DNA from: Blastomyces gilchristii SLH14081 | Taxonomy: Eukaryota; Ascomycota; Eurotiomycetes; Onygenales; Ajellomycetaceae | Direction of reading: 5' to 3' | Length of the DNA: 64,000 nt | Assembly: GCF_000003855.2 (NCBI RefSeq) | Contig: NW_003101682.1 | Location: 4,181,632-4,245,631 of the forward strand | In this document: positions 22,611 through 35,150 of the stretch, in pieces | Layout: every line of letters starts with the position of its first letter | How positions within the stretch are numbered: position 1 is the first letter of the stretch | Notes under the pieces: generated by a model | Database searches by the model: none | What the model was told of the DNA's origin: nothing | The model's input: the letters and a program-made list of their open reading frames with translations, nothing else | Made by a program: the position numbers and the translations under genes

Positions 22611-24960
22611 ATGTCTTCTGAATTTACTTCTTTTACTTCTTTCACTTCTATTGAAGATTCATATACTCTTCAAGAAATCACTGTGAATTACAAAGTCTAT
22701 TTTATTTACAATTCAACACAGAATACTCTCTTTCAATTATAATGAATAATCACTTCATTCTTCATATCTGATTCCAGGTCATGAAATTTATCAAAAACTC
22801 AACATAAATATTAAGATAAACTATGAAATAACTATTAACAGATTGTATTATAGATTACTGAAGAGTTATCTCTCTACTGTAATTACTACAACTTTATTCA
22901 GAAACATTCATTATAAACTGATCATAGCTCTGATGAAATTTTCTAACATCTGAAGTCATCAGAATGCAGATAATAAAAGAAAAATAATCAGAAAATTACT
23001 ACTGAGCTGATAAGTTACTCTATCAGAAAATGATTTTTAGTAACACTAACTTTCTAATTTGAAGAAAATCATGTGAAAATAATCATATATCAGTACTCTG
23101 ATTTCACAACTCTCATCTGATAACTTCTGTGAATAATTATTTTATACATATATATCTCTGAATCTTTCTTTTCAATTAATTGAAAATCTCAAATTCTGAA
23201 CACTTCTTTACATACTGAATTCAAATCTTCATATTCTACATCAATGATGTCTTCAGTTCAATCTCAAGCTATACTATAAAGTTAATATACAACATCTAGA
23301 ATCAGAGTTGAAGAATCATTGAAGACTGTCTCTCACAGTGAATGCATGAACTAGTAAAAACAATCTTGTATTTATAAGAGTTATATGTTATTATATCAAT
23401 GAGAACTGAACTTATTAAGAGATATTAATTGAATTTAAATCATTGATCAGTAGTCATACTGAGAATTATCTATCAGAGATATTAATGACTGTGATTAACA
23501 ATAACTATTGAGATATTAGTCTCAGTCTTCTTATAATTATAACTAATAATACTGTGAATAACTACACTATGATAAAGAGCTTGTAGTAAAAATTGACTTT
23601 GTATTTCTGAAATCATAAATAAGATCATATTTTCTGCATTGCTCATGTGATTTAACTTGTGATGTAAACACTGATAATGAATCTTAATATTGAGATAAAG
23701 AATAATGAGAGGACTGATTCTTAAGATGAGAATGAGATGAAAATAATTACTTAAGTAACTTTTACATTCACTGTGCAAAAGATAATATTTTTTGATAACA
23801 ATTTTTGATATTACTTTTTAATAATGCTTTTTAATAACACTACTGTTAGTTTTGAATAGATTGACTAATACTTTAAATATCACAGATTTGAAATATTACT
23901 AATGCAATTTGTATCTTCTTTAAACAGTAATGATGATTTCATGATATTCAATAAATAAGTAAATCAGACAAATCACTGAATATGATACAGAATATTAAAA
24001 TATAATGAAGTTCAATATATAAAATGAGTGTTCAAACTCTTTAATTATATCAGATAATTGATCATTGAGTGCAAAACTCTGATTGAGAAAAGATTCAGAT
24101 ATTGAAACTTTCAGATATGAAGTGAACTCAGTTAAAATATATGATTAATTTACTGTTTCAGTTTTATAAGATAACTAAGACAGTTTCAATCACTTATACA
24201 TTAATACTGCAGTCAGTCTGATGAGTGTATAACACTTTATTTATTTATCTTAGAAAGCAGTTGAATCACTTAAAAAGAAATTCAGTCTGAAATGATATTA
24301 TAGTGCAGAGTATTATTACTGTAAGAGATAAACTGATATATTATTATAGCAAAACTGAACAATCTTTTACAGAGTACTATACTATAGCAGCTCTACTAGA
24401 TCTCTTTCATCAAGTTAATATCTACACTTCTCAAGATTGAACAGAGAAGAAATAAGACTTGTATGTTAAAGTAGCTCAAGACTACTATAATGTCAACTAT
24501 CAGAGATTTGAACAAGCAGATGTTAGAGATATGAAGATAGTGAATTACAATTCTCTAGTAAGTAATGATCTTTGATAACACTTCACATTATATAGAACTA
24601 TAATACTAACTTTATAACAGAACTTACATACATTTATTGTAACTGAAAATCAGATAAAACTATATACTTATAAAACTGAATTTCACTGCTATCTTCAAGA
24701 TGATTTAATGAATTTACACATTAAATCAATTCTAGAGTTATGAAAAATTGTTGAGAGTACATATTCAACTATTACACTGATAGCATGTAATATTATGACA
24801 ATTTCATTAGTAGAGGTGAGAATGCAGTGAAAGTTCAACTCAAGCTGAGATATTTATTACTATTATCAGAGACAATTATAAGAAGAAATAATCAAGAAAC
24901 TCATGATTATAAAATATGAAATTATCAGACAGTTTAATATCTCTGATTACAGTATATCAA
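22611..24960 (+). pseudogene. hAT transposase, decayed
   Basis: This is the cut-and-paste transposase of the element. A possible start is ATG at 22611 (55 codons open). Around 24020-24240 it reads VFKLFNYIR, IECKTLIEKRF, then YNTLFIYLRKQL, matching the middle of hAT catalytic domains. From about 24300 the frame gives YYYSKTEQSF, EYYTIAALLD and FHQVNIY, the typical KYYxKTxxSPxYYAAxxLDPxxK block. After a 63-bp intron it reads EFHCYLQDD, LACNIMTISL-like text and a stop-broken end: the C-terminal dimerisation domain (DEFxxYL, YPxLSxMAxDILSIP). Stops replace the Trp pair normally before that block. Confidence 0.85.
24558..24620 (+). other. Spliceosomal intron in hAT transposase
   Basis: GTAAGT at the 5' end, TACTAAC 11 bases before the 3' ACAG, 63 bp in all. 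The hAT reading frame before (VNYNSL) continues in the same frame after (NLHTFIV) into the dimerisation domain, which supports real splicing in the ancestor. Confidence 0.8.
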
Positions 24961-25334
24961 AGAAGTATAGTTTTCATGATAAAGTGATGAATAAACTTGC
25001 ACAAGAATGTATTTAGTTGTTTCATGAGTATTATCAATAATCATTATCAAATTCTGATTATATAAGCAATCACTGAATGAACTGAATAAGACTGAATTTA
25101 ATCTTCAGTCTCAGTCTCATTTTCATTTTGAAAGAATAATCATTTTTCACTGTTTATTCTGAAAAATTACTTTCATTTCACTGTTCTTGAATTAAATCTG
25201 GTAATTTTTCACATCATTTCTTTCAGAAATGGTCCATTTTGAGATTCTTTTAATGCTCAGTCCTGGTGGGACTCATGTCAAGAAATGTATGAAATCAGAC
25301 CAAATGAGATCAAATGTGAAATTCATGATTCCGA

Positions 25335-25345
25335 CGGTCAGTCTA
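25335..25345 (-). repeat. hAT right terminal inverted repeat
   Basis: CGGTCAGTCTA on the plus strand, the exact inverse of the left end. The adjoining subterminal sequence (gaaattcatgattccg) matches the left end of the 36.5-kb derivative in inverse orientation. Confidence 0.9.
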
Positions 25346-26200
25346 GTTCTGACAATCTGAATAGAAGATCTTATACTCTATTTTCTCTTATATCAGATCT
25401 TCTGTGAAACTTCTCAAAGCCTGTAAATTCTTCAGATTGTAGATACTGTCTTCAAGAATCTTTATAAAGATTCTTAGAGTATTAGCACTCAGTGTTATAG
25501 AGAGAAGTTATACAGACTTCTGCTCTCTCTCTTTTCTTTTCTCTCATAGAGAATTGAGAGACTCTTCAGTTAATCTCTTTATAACACTTAGTCTGAGCAT
25601 TTTGAAAAGCTTTTCTATCTTCTCTAGTCTCTCTATATCTGTTACTCTGATCTTCTTGATATAGTTAGATCTGTGAGAGAGTCTGTCTATTGAGGTTTTA
25701 GATCTCTTAATATGCTCTATCTTGAATCAAAACTCACTCAGTTTCTGAGTTCAGCAGATCTGCTATTATAAGAGTTTCTTGATTAAAGTAAACTATTGTA
25801 AGCTGTTATAATCAGTTCTAATAATAATCACTGTTACAAGACTCTTAAAGTAGTGATATCAGTAATAGAAGAGTTTCACTATTATAAGAAGATTCTGATT
25901 ATAAATGTCATACTTAATCTCTATAAGATATATCTTCTATGAGAAAAAGATCACTGAAACTCAGTTCTCATTTAACTATAGTTATAAAACTATTTCTGAA
26001 ATTGTAAAGAAGAAAGTATCTATCTTCAATTTGATTAAAAGTAAGAAGTTAAAGTGAAATAGTATCACTGTATCTGTGAATCTCAATTTCAATTCTATAA
26101 AGACTCTGTAAACTGCTGAGATAAGAAAGTTCTTACAGCTCTTTCTTCTTAATAATCTTTTTATTCTTTATTAATAGAATGACTTCTTTCTATGTTCACT
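25346..26200 (-). pseudogene. Gypsy-B copy 2 RNase H and linker, truncated
   Basis: On the minus strand from about 25930 it reads KYDIYNQNLLIIVKL, then VTVII and RTDYNSLQ, the RNase H second half (NYDIHDKELLAI, TDHxNLxYF). It continues with IEHIKRSKTS, equivalent to IxYRPGKxN before the integrase. It stops at 25346 at the hAT end; integrase and 3' LTR are not present. Stops interrupt it throughout. Confidence 0.78.
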
Positions 26201-27333
26201 CTTCAGCATGTCTATAAGAGTTAAGAGAATTTCAATAAATACAAAGATAAACTGTCTATAGAAATTCATAAAACTCAGAAAGATCTGAATCTTATAAATA
26301 CTAGTTAGCTTCAGTCATGATAAAATAGACTCAATCTGCAAAGATTTTATCTAAATACTGTCTATAGTAATTATATATTCTAGAAAGTCAATCTGACAGA
26401 TACTGAAGTTGCATTTTATAAGCTTAATATATAGTTCTGTCTCATCTAACATCTTTAATATAGTTCATACTTGCTCAGTCTGTTCTTTCTTCTTTACAGA
26501 GTATATTATCACATTATTCAGCTATATTATTATGAAGACATTCAGATATACATGAAGTATTATATTAATGAAAGCCTGAAATACTGTGAAAATATCAGTT
26601 AAATTAAGAGATATCACTAGATATTCAAACAATTTGAGCATAGTTCTAAAGATAGTCTTTTATTCATTTTCAGACTATATTCACAGCTGTGTATATATAT
26701 TAATTATATTCAGTTATATGAATATAACATCTTCTGTGAGACAGTTGATCACATTCTTAATCAGAGATGGAGAATAGTGACTCTTCATAGTCTTAAAGTT
26801 TATATTGTAATAGTTTATATATAATATAAGATCTTTAGTCTTCTTTTTTATAAATATAATGGAGACTTCTGCAAAGATCTGTAAGAGTTAAATAAAGTTA
26901 TTCTTTAAATTCTTCTTTATATAAGCTTGCAGAGCTTCTGTCTTATAATGAAAGAGCTTATAGATTGATTCTCAGAAGAGTTTTTACTCTTCTATTAAAT
27001 CTATTATCAGATTCTACTTATAAAAAGATAAAAGCTTAGCTGTCTTAGTGGAACTGAATATATCTATGAGATCTCAGTATTTCACTGATATCTGAAACTC
27101 AGTTTTCATGACTGCAAAGTTCTCAGACATTTATAAAGATGTTATATAAATGAGCTTTTTCTTTCTAATCAACTCTACAGTATTAACTGATTCTATCTCT
27201 GTAAGTAAGTCTACTAATACTGATCAGAGGTATAAATCTGACTTATAAACAGCTATGTATGAATTGTGTCTCTGAAGTATTACAAGTCTTAAGTATATAT
27301 TATCTGTGATATTTATAATAATCATCAAGATTA
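26201..27333 (-). pseudogene. Gypsy-B copy 2 RT and protease region
   Basis: Homologous to 8185-9170 and 59640-60700. The RT N-terminal landmarks (KKK.LRL.V.Y and SL.LIENVIN) are recoverable on the minus strand around 26730-26870 but badly damaged. It is interrupted at 27333 by LINE-A and resumes at 35151. Confidence 0.75.
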
Positions 27334-28954
27334 ACCGCTCCACCACGAACTCGCTCAATCTTTCGAATAAGAACCCGCCGATAGATTCATCGAAAAGCCC
27401 TCAATCATACAAGCATTTTGACACCATCACCGACTTCATACCCCGTGTGGTGGTGAAGTTATTCAGCCAAACATGCACCAGACATTGTTTGAATCTCCTG
27501 TGTGGAATCATCCCCTATTCACTGCTGTAACATCACAACCGCAGGTCAAAATGTCATACAAATTGTATAATGAAGGAATCTAGTCATATGCATCAATCTT
27601 CTTAATTTTAAAAGATTCTCAAGCTGTAATTGTGAACATATCAGAAGAACAATCTCAGTGAAAGCCCTGTCTATCTTTGATGTTCTAAAACATTAACATG
27701 AAGTCTCTCTCATGTACCACTCTTTTCAATCTGGTCTATCTCTGATAGAAAACTACAAAAAGATATCTCAGCAATAATATCAGGCACATAATTAATGAAC
27801 ACATCTGAAGTGCAATCTCTATGAAAACTCAGTCTGTCTTTGATGTATCAAGACATCAATATCAAGTCTCGCTTACATATCACCTCATTCAATCTGGTCT
27901 ATCTTGAGCGGAAAGATACACAAAGATACCTCAGCAACAGTGTTTGATACATAATCAGCAGACAATGACAACTACAAAATTAGTATATCTCAAGATCGGA
28001 CTGAGCCTTTGATCCCTGCACAGTGAGATATATTAAATCTAGTTTGAATATCTCAATATTAAATAGATTCTGTAAGAGATTGAGAACAGCAATACTAGAT
28101 TTCTATTGAATTTGTGAATTAACTCTATATTGATATAATCATTGATTAAGTCTCATATTTTGAGATATAAATAATTAGTTTCTCTACATCTCACTGATAA
28201 TATTTATATTGTTATATAGAAACAGAGTTATATTCTCTATAATATCAAGACTCTGAAGAGAGAAAGTCTTGATAGAGAGTATATAGTAGTATATATTATA
28301 GCAGTTTCTATCTCATTCTTCTGCAGCAGTTAATGCAAAAAAAAGATCTTAGAATTAGTTTTTTACTTCTCTTGAAAAAGTAAGATATTTTTCTCTGAGT
28401 TTTACATAATATTCTGACAAAGAATAAAAAACAGAGTTATTTTCTGTTATAATTTCACATTCTTTTAAGTAAGAATTACTTTTTCAGTAACTGAAGAGCT
28501 TTCATTAATATCTTACTCTTTTTTACACACTTTGTTAACTGATTTAAGTTATACACTTGTTATGTGAGAAGAATTGAATGATTTAGAATAAAATTGAATA
28601 GTCTTAATCATTTCTCTGTAAAAAATTGACTTATTTTTTATCAGTTTTTCTCTCAAAAACTGTCATATTATCTGATTTATTACTATTAATTGATATCATA
28701 CTTTTTCTTACTATATCTCAAGAAAGAGATTGTACAGATTTTATTAATTTATCTTAAAAATCAATTTTAATTTATTAGATTCTCTTTAAAAACCTAATCT
28801 AGTTACTGATCTAGCATGAAAACAATCAGATGTTTTATATATAAAAGTCTTTCATTCTTCTTTTGAAATAGTCTTACTAACTTTTTCAATTGAAAATAGA
28901 CTAATAAATCTCTCAATTGAAACAGTCTGATCAACTTTTCATTGAGTGAGTAAA
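27334..28954 (+). other. LINE-A 5' UTR
   Basis: The long 5' leader of a full-length LINE. It starts aaccgctccaccacg directly after Gypsy-B sequence. It includes the two-unit tandem repeat (about 27665-27985; anchor tttgatgt at 27677 and 27839, 162 bp apart), then an AT-rich part. One unit of a 54-bp sequence (aactttttcaattg...) occurs before the ORF1 start. Confidence 0.8.
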
Positions 28955-30590
28955 ATGAGTTCAAAAATACACTCAGTTGATGTGAAAAAGATGTTTTTCT
29001 CAGATGCTGTTTCTCAGATTGAAATTCTGAAGAGAAGAAAGAAAGAAGAAAGTGAAGAAATATAAGTACTTAAAATACAGAAACTTGANNNNNNNNNNNN
29101 NNNNNNNNNNNNNNNNNNNNNNNNNNNNNNNNNNNNNNNNNNNNNNNNNNNNNNNNNNNNNNNNNNNNNNNNNNNNNNNNNNNNNNNNATTGAAAATTTC
29201 TAGTATAATCACTGACTCTTATCTCTCTCTCTCTCTCTACTCTCTCTCTCTTGAATCAGAAGACAATATATACTCAAGCAGCATAATCTGCTGTTTCTAA
29301 ATCTGCTATCTCAAAACCTGCTCAAAATTCTGAGAAAACTGAGAAGAATATTACTCATACTTCTATTCATAGAACAGAAGAGAAAAAATTGTAAAAAGAG
29401 AAAAACTTTCAAATCTTCAGAAATAGAGACCTTATTCTCAAAGTTTCAAATCAGAAGATTCTGCAGAGAAATAAGCTAAACTTAAATCTCATTTTCAGAA
29501 TCAGAAATGAAATTAATCAGCAGTTGTTTTCTCAGTCAATGACTGATATTGAAGTATAAAAATCAGTTATAGCTTTAATTGAGTTATCTTTCTTTGAAAA
29601 TACAATCATTCTGACTACAATGTCTGAATTCAGTGCAGAATTTCTTATTCAGAATAGAAATATCTGAAAATCAGGAATAGAATCTTTGTTAAACACAACA
29701 ATTCTATCTGAGAGATATGAAAAGTGAGATAAATTCATTCTTCATGATATTTAAGTTGAAAATTTTGACTGTGAGAAAGAAATACTACTTCTTAAAAATG
29801 AATTAAAAGAATACAGTTCTATTCAACTGAGAAAAGAGCCTGTATGACTGAATTCAATTGAATTCAGATAAGAGAGAAGAAATGTCTCTGTTCTAGTATA
29901 TATAAAGTCACTTAAACAATCAAAAATCTCTGAAGTAAGAGTGACAGGTTTGAAAATGAGAGTTCATGAATACAAAGACTCAAGAATGAATCTCAAAGCT
30001 CAAACATACTGTTCAAGCTGTCAAAGATATGAATACTTTGCAATCTCTTGTTTCAGAGAGTCAAAATACATATTGTCTGCTAGAGATCACAAAACTAGTG
30101 AGTATAAAGATGAAATATGCTTAAAAAGAGATAAAATATGTTAATATACTCTGCTTAAATGATTTAATTGTAAAGAAAAACATGCATCTAGTTTAACAGA
30201 ATACATGTTTGCTTCAAGAAGTTAAAAGAACTGAAGAAAAGATGCAGCTCAAAGTTAATCAAAAACTGAACAGAACAGTTAAGTTAGTAAATCTGCAACT
30301 GTAAGCTTAAAAAGAAGAAACTCTTAATTATCTAATCTTCAAACTTCAATTCTTCAGCTAAATGTAAACAGAATTTGAATTCTCAAACTTCTGTTAAGAT
30401 TAGAGAATTGAGAAATGACTCTGATAATAAACTAGATAGAATACAAGCAGTTGAGATTCCTGCTTTTTAAAATAGTTATAATCTACTATCTGATAATAGT
30501 GATTAGATTCTACTCTATCTCTACTCTCTCTTAGTATGAATATACAACAAAAATAATAAAAAAAGTTTAAAAACTCTTCAAAAATCATAT
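28955..30590 (+). pseudogene. LINE-A ORF1 (gag-like), with assembly gap
   Basis: The RNA-binding ORF1 of a Tad1/I-type LINE. It starts at ATG 28955 (MSSKIHSVDVKK) in a charged helical segment and runs into the N gap. After the gap there is an RNA-binding-like region with LNLIFRIRNEIN and FENTIILTT. A CCHC knuckle at 30010-30051 reads C-SS-C-QRYE-Y-FAIS-C; the His is Tyr, a CAT-to-TAT type change. A second Cys/His group follows (ARDHKTSEYKDEIC). LINE-C lacks this zinc-knuckle part. Confidence 0.75.
29089..29188. other. Assembly gap (100 N)
   Basis: Exactly 100 N bases, a conventional scaffold gap inside LINE-A ORF1. By comparison with LINE-C (41370-41540) about 180 bp of the element are missing or unsized here. 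Confidence 0.99.
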
Positions 30591-33500
30591 TTATTTAAAA
30601 CAATGTGAATAGAAACTCAAATTGTATTTATTCTTATCTTTAAATTGCATTTAAGTAAAAAGTTGATTTTATACTTCTTCAGAAACTGAATTTTAATACT
30701 GAGTAAAAGTATATCATTTCTCATTTAAGCTACTACTGCTTTTTATCTCAAAATTCTGAGATAAAGTCAAGAGTAGTGATCTATAAAAGAAAGAGATTAA
30801 GATATTAATTTAATCTAAGATGTGATATTATATCTGACTCTGATATTCTAGTGAATGATATTACAGATAAAGGGAATAAGTGTAATACTATACAACTTAT
30901 AAATATCTATAATGAAAAGATATTAAAGAATAATGACAATATCTGAATAATTAATAGGGAATTTTTGAATATAACTGCAATGAAAAACTTCATAATTGTA
31001 GAAGATTTCAATACACATCATCTCTGATGAAATTTATAATGCAGAAGAGCAGTAAGTGTAGATAAAGTAGTTGAATAAAGCTTTAAGTATTTAATAGATT
31101 TAATTAACAAGTTTGATCAATAAACATTCTTTAGAAAAGGTATGAAACAGAAATCTATTATAGATCTAATCTTCATATCACAAAATCTAATTGAAAAAAC
31201 ACTTATAAACTGATTTATAGATTTAAATGAGACATCAGAATTAGGTTATAAGACTATTCAATTTGATATTAAATGAAGTGATAAATAAATAAGTAAAAAC
31301 TCTCTTCTCTCTAATTAGTATAATTTGAAAAAGCTGATTAGAAAGCAGTTGAAGAAAGTATAAAACTGTTAAAATCTGAAAAGCAAAGTAAGCTCTATTG
31401 AAATTTCAGTCAAGATATCTCAAATGAGATGCTTGAGAATAAAGTAAAGCTGATTACATCTATTATTCTAGTAACTATTAGAGAAAATATTTCAAAGAGA
31501 AAGTCTTCTGAGAATTTCAAATCTTGATGAAATGACAATATTACATCTAAAAGAAAATAATTAGTTACTGCTAGAAGAGATTGAAAGAATGATATAATAT
31601 CTGATAATAAGTTTAAAGCTATCAGAAATGAATATTTTTCAGATATTAAAAGAGTAAAAACAGACTGCTAAAACAAATTTCTTAAAGAAGTTTAAGAAAA
31701 AGAAGTTTTTAAAGGCTTCAACTCTACTAAAATAAGAAGTGTAGTAAAACTTTCAGTCTTAGAATATGAGTTTCAGAATGAATCATACACAGTATACTCT
31801 TTTGAGAAAAAATGTCAAGCTTTTATGAGAATTCTCTTTCAAAACTTATCAGATTAAGATTCAGTAGAAGAGAATCTATCACTTCATAACTATATTAATG
31901 AAGATAACTCAGAATGATCTGAAATTACATAAGATGATCTAGAGTCAGCTATTATTTCAAGTTCAATTAAAACTGCTGCAGGGTCTGATTCAATTAATCA
32001 CTTAATCATTCAGAATACATATTTTTACTTAAAGAATTGTAAGAGAGCTACGCCGAATAGAGCAGTATGATATTTATAGGTCTTATAATACAAAAGTGGA
32101 AAAAGTTAGAGCAGGAAAAAAGAGAAAGCACGGGAATCAGTGATCAGAGTGAATATTTATACATGTATACAGTGAAGCTTCAGAGTGAAAGAATAGAAAT
32201 TTCATGAGTTTTTCAGCTCAGAATTGGCAACTGAGAATCAGAGCTTTCAGCAGAATCTATTAAGTGTAATGGAATAATCTATAAGATTGATTGAGCGCAG
32301 CCCGTCAAAAGAATGAATATTTTGAGCTCTTTTTCAATCTCTTGAAAAATGATTATTATTCTGAATGCTGGAGAGAAGGTACTGAAGTGATCCTTGCAAA
32401 ACCTAATAGACAAGCTTTAATTTCTAAGTTATATCGAGTAATATCTCTATTGAACTGTCTGAGAAAGATTTTAGAAAAGAAAATAGCTACTAGACTATCT
32501 TTTATAAGCTCTATTAGTAATTGTCTTCTATTTAATGAATAAATAAGAGATTGAAAACAATGTTCTGCAATTGACACTGTTCTCTCAGTTATTCATGATA
32601 TTCAAATAGTAAAGCATGAATATCTGATCTCAACTGCAGTTTTTATTGATATAAAAGATGCATTTGATCATGTTTCAAAGTCAAAGATAATTCAAACTTT
32701 GAAGATGTTAAAACTGTCACTTTCTCTAATAAAATGAATTCACTATTTTATATCTAAAAGAATTATACAACTATTCTTTGATGAAATGAAATAAGATAAG
32801 ACTGAGATAAAAATAGAAGTATCATAAGACTCTTCAATCTCACTTATTTTATTTGCAATATACACTGCATATCTATTCAAGAATGAAGATAAGAAAATAG
32901 TGAGATCTTCAAGTTATATGAATAATATTGATCTAGTCTACAGTTTAAAAACAATTAAACAGAATTTAGAAGTGATTGAAAAAGCAGTAAAGAAAATCTT
33001 TGTTAGAACAGATATAAATCAAATTTAATTTAATATAAATAAAACTGAGTTAATTCATTTCATTTCTAGATTCAATGAGAAAAAACTATATCTCACTCTT
33101 TTGAACAAAGAGATTAAACCCAGGTTGAATGTCAAATAATTAGAAGTATGATTAAACTTAAAGTTGAATTTTACATATCATATTCAACAAAGAACTATCA
33201 AGGCAGAAGACTATTAAATTTATAATCAGACTATTAAATACAGAGAGAGATATATTCTTCCAGACTATAAGACAGTAATATGTAGTCTGTATCATCTCAG
33301 TAGCTGATGGTGAAGTTCAAGTTTAATGAAATAATTAAGGAAATTTCACTGAACTCTTTCAAACTCTGTATAACAGAGCTTTGAGAAGAATTCTGAGAGT
33401 ATTCAAATTATTCTCTATTAAAGTAATGAAAATTGAAGCTTTAATTTCTTCTTCTGCTTTTAGATTTGAAAAGGCCTGTATGAACTATGCTCTGAGAGTT

Positions 33501-34770
33501 ATAAAGATGAGCTTAAATACTATAATCAGAGAAAGAGTCTCTTCTTCATTTTCATTAATCAACTCAGGAAATGAACTGAATTGAAATAGATTTCTTGATT
33601 AAAATGAAAATAATTCTTCAAAGAAAATGTTCTCTCAACTATACAGACTATATTTATGAATTAAAAATCAATTTTCTTTATTAAATGTTGAGAAAATTGA
33701 TCATGAGAAGATATCTCTCTGAAGAGAAATGCTTACATCTCTTATAAACTTGTAAATAAGGGAACTATCTAAAGAGCCAGACTATGAACATTATTTAAAG
33801 AAGATCTCTTTAATTAATATAAAAGACTGTATTTTGATTTACTCAGATGACTTAAAAAATAAGAGCTTGAACATAGTAGATGCAGACATTGACCCTACTG
33901 AAGATAATATCAATTTTGTCTCAGAATTCTGAAATTTAGACTATGAATCTAAAGTCTTTGATGTTAAACTATTTGTAATAGTGAAAGCTTTCAACCTTAT
34001 TGAAATAAAATCTTATAACAGTGAAAATAGTTTGAAAGAGATATAAATATTCACTGAGAGTCAAGCTGCTTTAAAAAGACTTAGAAATAGTCAGATTCAT
34101 AATAATCAAATAAATCTTGAACTGATTTCAAATTCTATTTTAAAAATTCAAAAGAGAAGAATATTAAAACTGATAATTCATCTACACTTAGTTTCTGCTC
34201 ATATGAATATTTATGATAATGAAACAGCTGATTCAGCAGCAAGAAAGAGTTCAGAATTAATCAGATCTATTCAAAAAACTATGTTCTGATCTTTTATAAA
34301 GACAAAGATAAAAGAATCTCATTTAGACAAGTGAAATCAAAGTGAATAAAAATAACAGAAGAGTATATATTATTCAAGATTTGAAACAAAACTCAAGTGA
34401 CAATCTTGTTTAATTAAATGTAAAAAGAAAATATTCTCCTCTATAATTCAACTGAAACTATAACATGATTATTTCAAATCTTATATACAAAGATTCAATA
34501 ATAGATTTGATTCAACAGAATGCTCATTCTGCAATGCAAATTAAAATTCTGAGTCTATTGTAATGTATTATGTACTATACAATAGTCTCAGAGTGAGATT
34601 GAAAGAGAAGTATGATTTAAATGAATTAAATATAAGATTCTTCTTCTTAACTAAGACAGGAATTAAATACTTAATGGACTTTCTGTCAGAAACTTAAGCA
34701 GCTGTAAGAAAATGACTGAATTCAGAAATATCTGAATATGAAGAGGTGGAAATTAACCAGATATAGTCTG
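30591..34770 (+). pseudogene. LINE-A ORF2: endonuclease, RT, RNase H, zinc ribbon
   Basis: The enzyme ORF of a non-LTR retrotransposon that nicks target DNA and copies its own RNA there. The APE-type endonuclease has IIVEDFNTHH (30992-31018) followed by two TGA where Trp-Trp is expected. The RT has LYRVISLLNCLRKILEK (32430-32490), FIDIKDAFDHVS (32642-32677) and YMNNID (32915-32932), where the active site YxDD reads NN. The RNase H start is ILIYSDDLKN (about 33833-33862). The C-terminal zinc ribbon with CSFCN lies near 34520. The frame is broken many times and by a 270-bp insertion at 32038-32307. Confidence 0.88.
32038..32307 (+). mobile_element. 270-bp insertion in LINE-A, solo-LTR-like
   Basis: Absent from LINE-C and LINE-D, where the RT reads straight through (AAGAATGAATATTTTGAG at 43563 and 50981). 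It starts TGTAAGAG and ends CCCGTCA, with aaagaat on both sides (32031-32037 and 32308-32314). It keeps CpGs (ctacgccg, gagcgcagcccg), so it is younger than its host. TG...CA ends suggest a solo LTR, but a 7-bp duplication would be long for one; no other copy is in the window. Confidence 0.6.
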
Positions 34771-35150
34771 TGAAAACAACTATACACTATCTTTTAATAT
34801 TTTTGTTTTGTTATAGTCTCTCTTTACTGTACTTTTTCTTTTCTTTTCTGTTCTTTTCTATCTACTTATTTAATGTGTCTCTCTTTAAGACTCTGTTCTC
34901 TTTTCTTTTATCATGATATTTCTAAATGGTTTCAAAGTATTAAAAGGTGCTAAAATACTGCAATTTGTAAAGAGATTTTATATTCTGAGCTGGAATTTTC
35001 TGATTTTGTATATCTGAAATTGATAAATATATAATAGTTGAATTTATAGATCTTAGAAAAACTCTGAGAACTGAAAGTTTTCAGATAGCTGTCATAGTCT
35101 CTGACTGCATACATCTATAATTGAAGAATAATAATAATAATAATATAATA
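34771..35150 (+). repeat. LINE-A 3' UTR and (AAT)n tail
   Basis: Conserved among LINE-A, LINE-C (58911-59264) and LINE-D (53461-53804): a CT-rich run, a gatttcaaagtat block, ctgagctggaatttt, then ctgcatacatctataattgaag and an (AAT)n tail. Gypsy-B resumes at about 35151 with atattcatag, similar to atatttata left of the LINE, so a short target duplication is likely. Confidence 0.85.

Larger units (their letters stand above)
19547..25345 (+). mobile_element. hAT-type DNA transposon, 5.8 kb
   Basis: Perfect 11-bp terminal inverted repeats TAGACTGACCG lie at 19547-19557 and 25335-25345. The interior carries a decayed hAT transposase on the plus strand. A 506-bp relative with the same two ends at 36521-37026 has an 8-bp target duplication, the hAT size. 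This copy lacks a duplication (tgcagacc left, gttctgac right), and its two flanks belong to different gypsy families, so a deletion or exchange has happened around it. Confidence 0.88.

Noticed and set aside
19547..25345. Tc1/mariner, pogo or MULE classification of the 5.8-kb element
   Set aside because: The decayed protein has the hAT YYAAxxLD block and C-terminal dimerisation motifs, and the short derivative has an 8-bp duplication.
29000..29300. Open frames crossing the N run
   Set aside because: They depend on unknown bases in an assembly gap.
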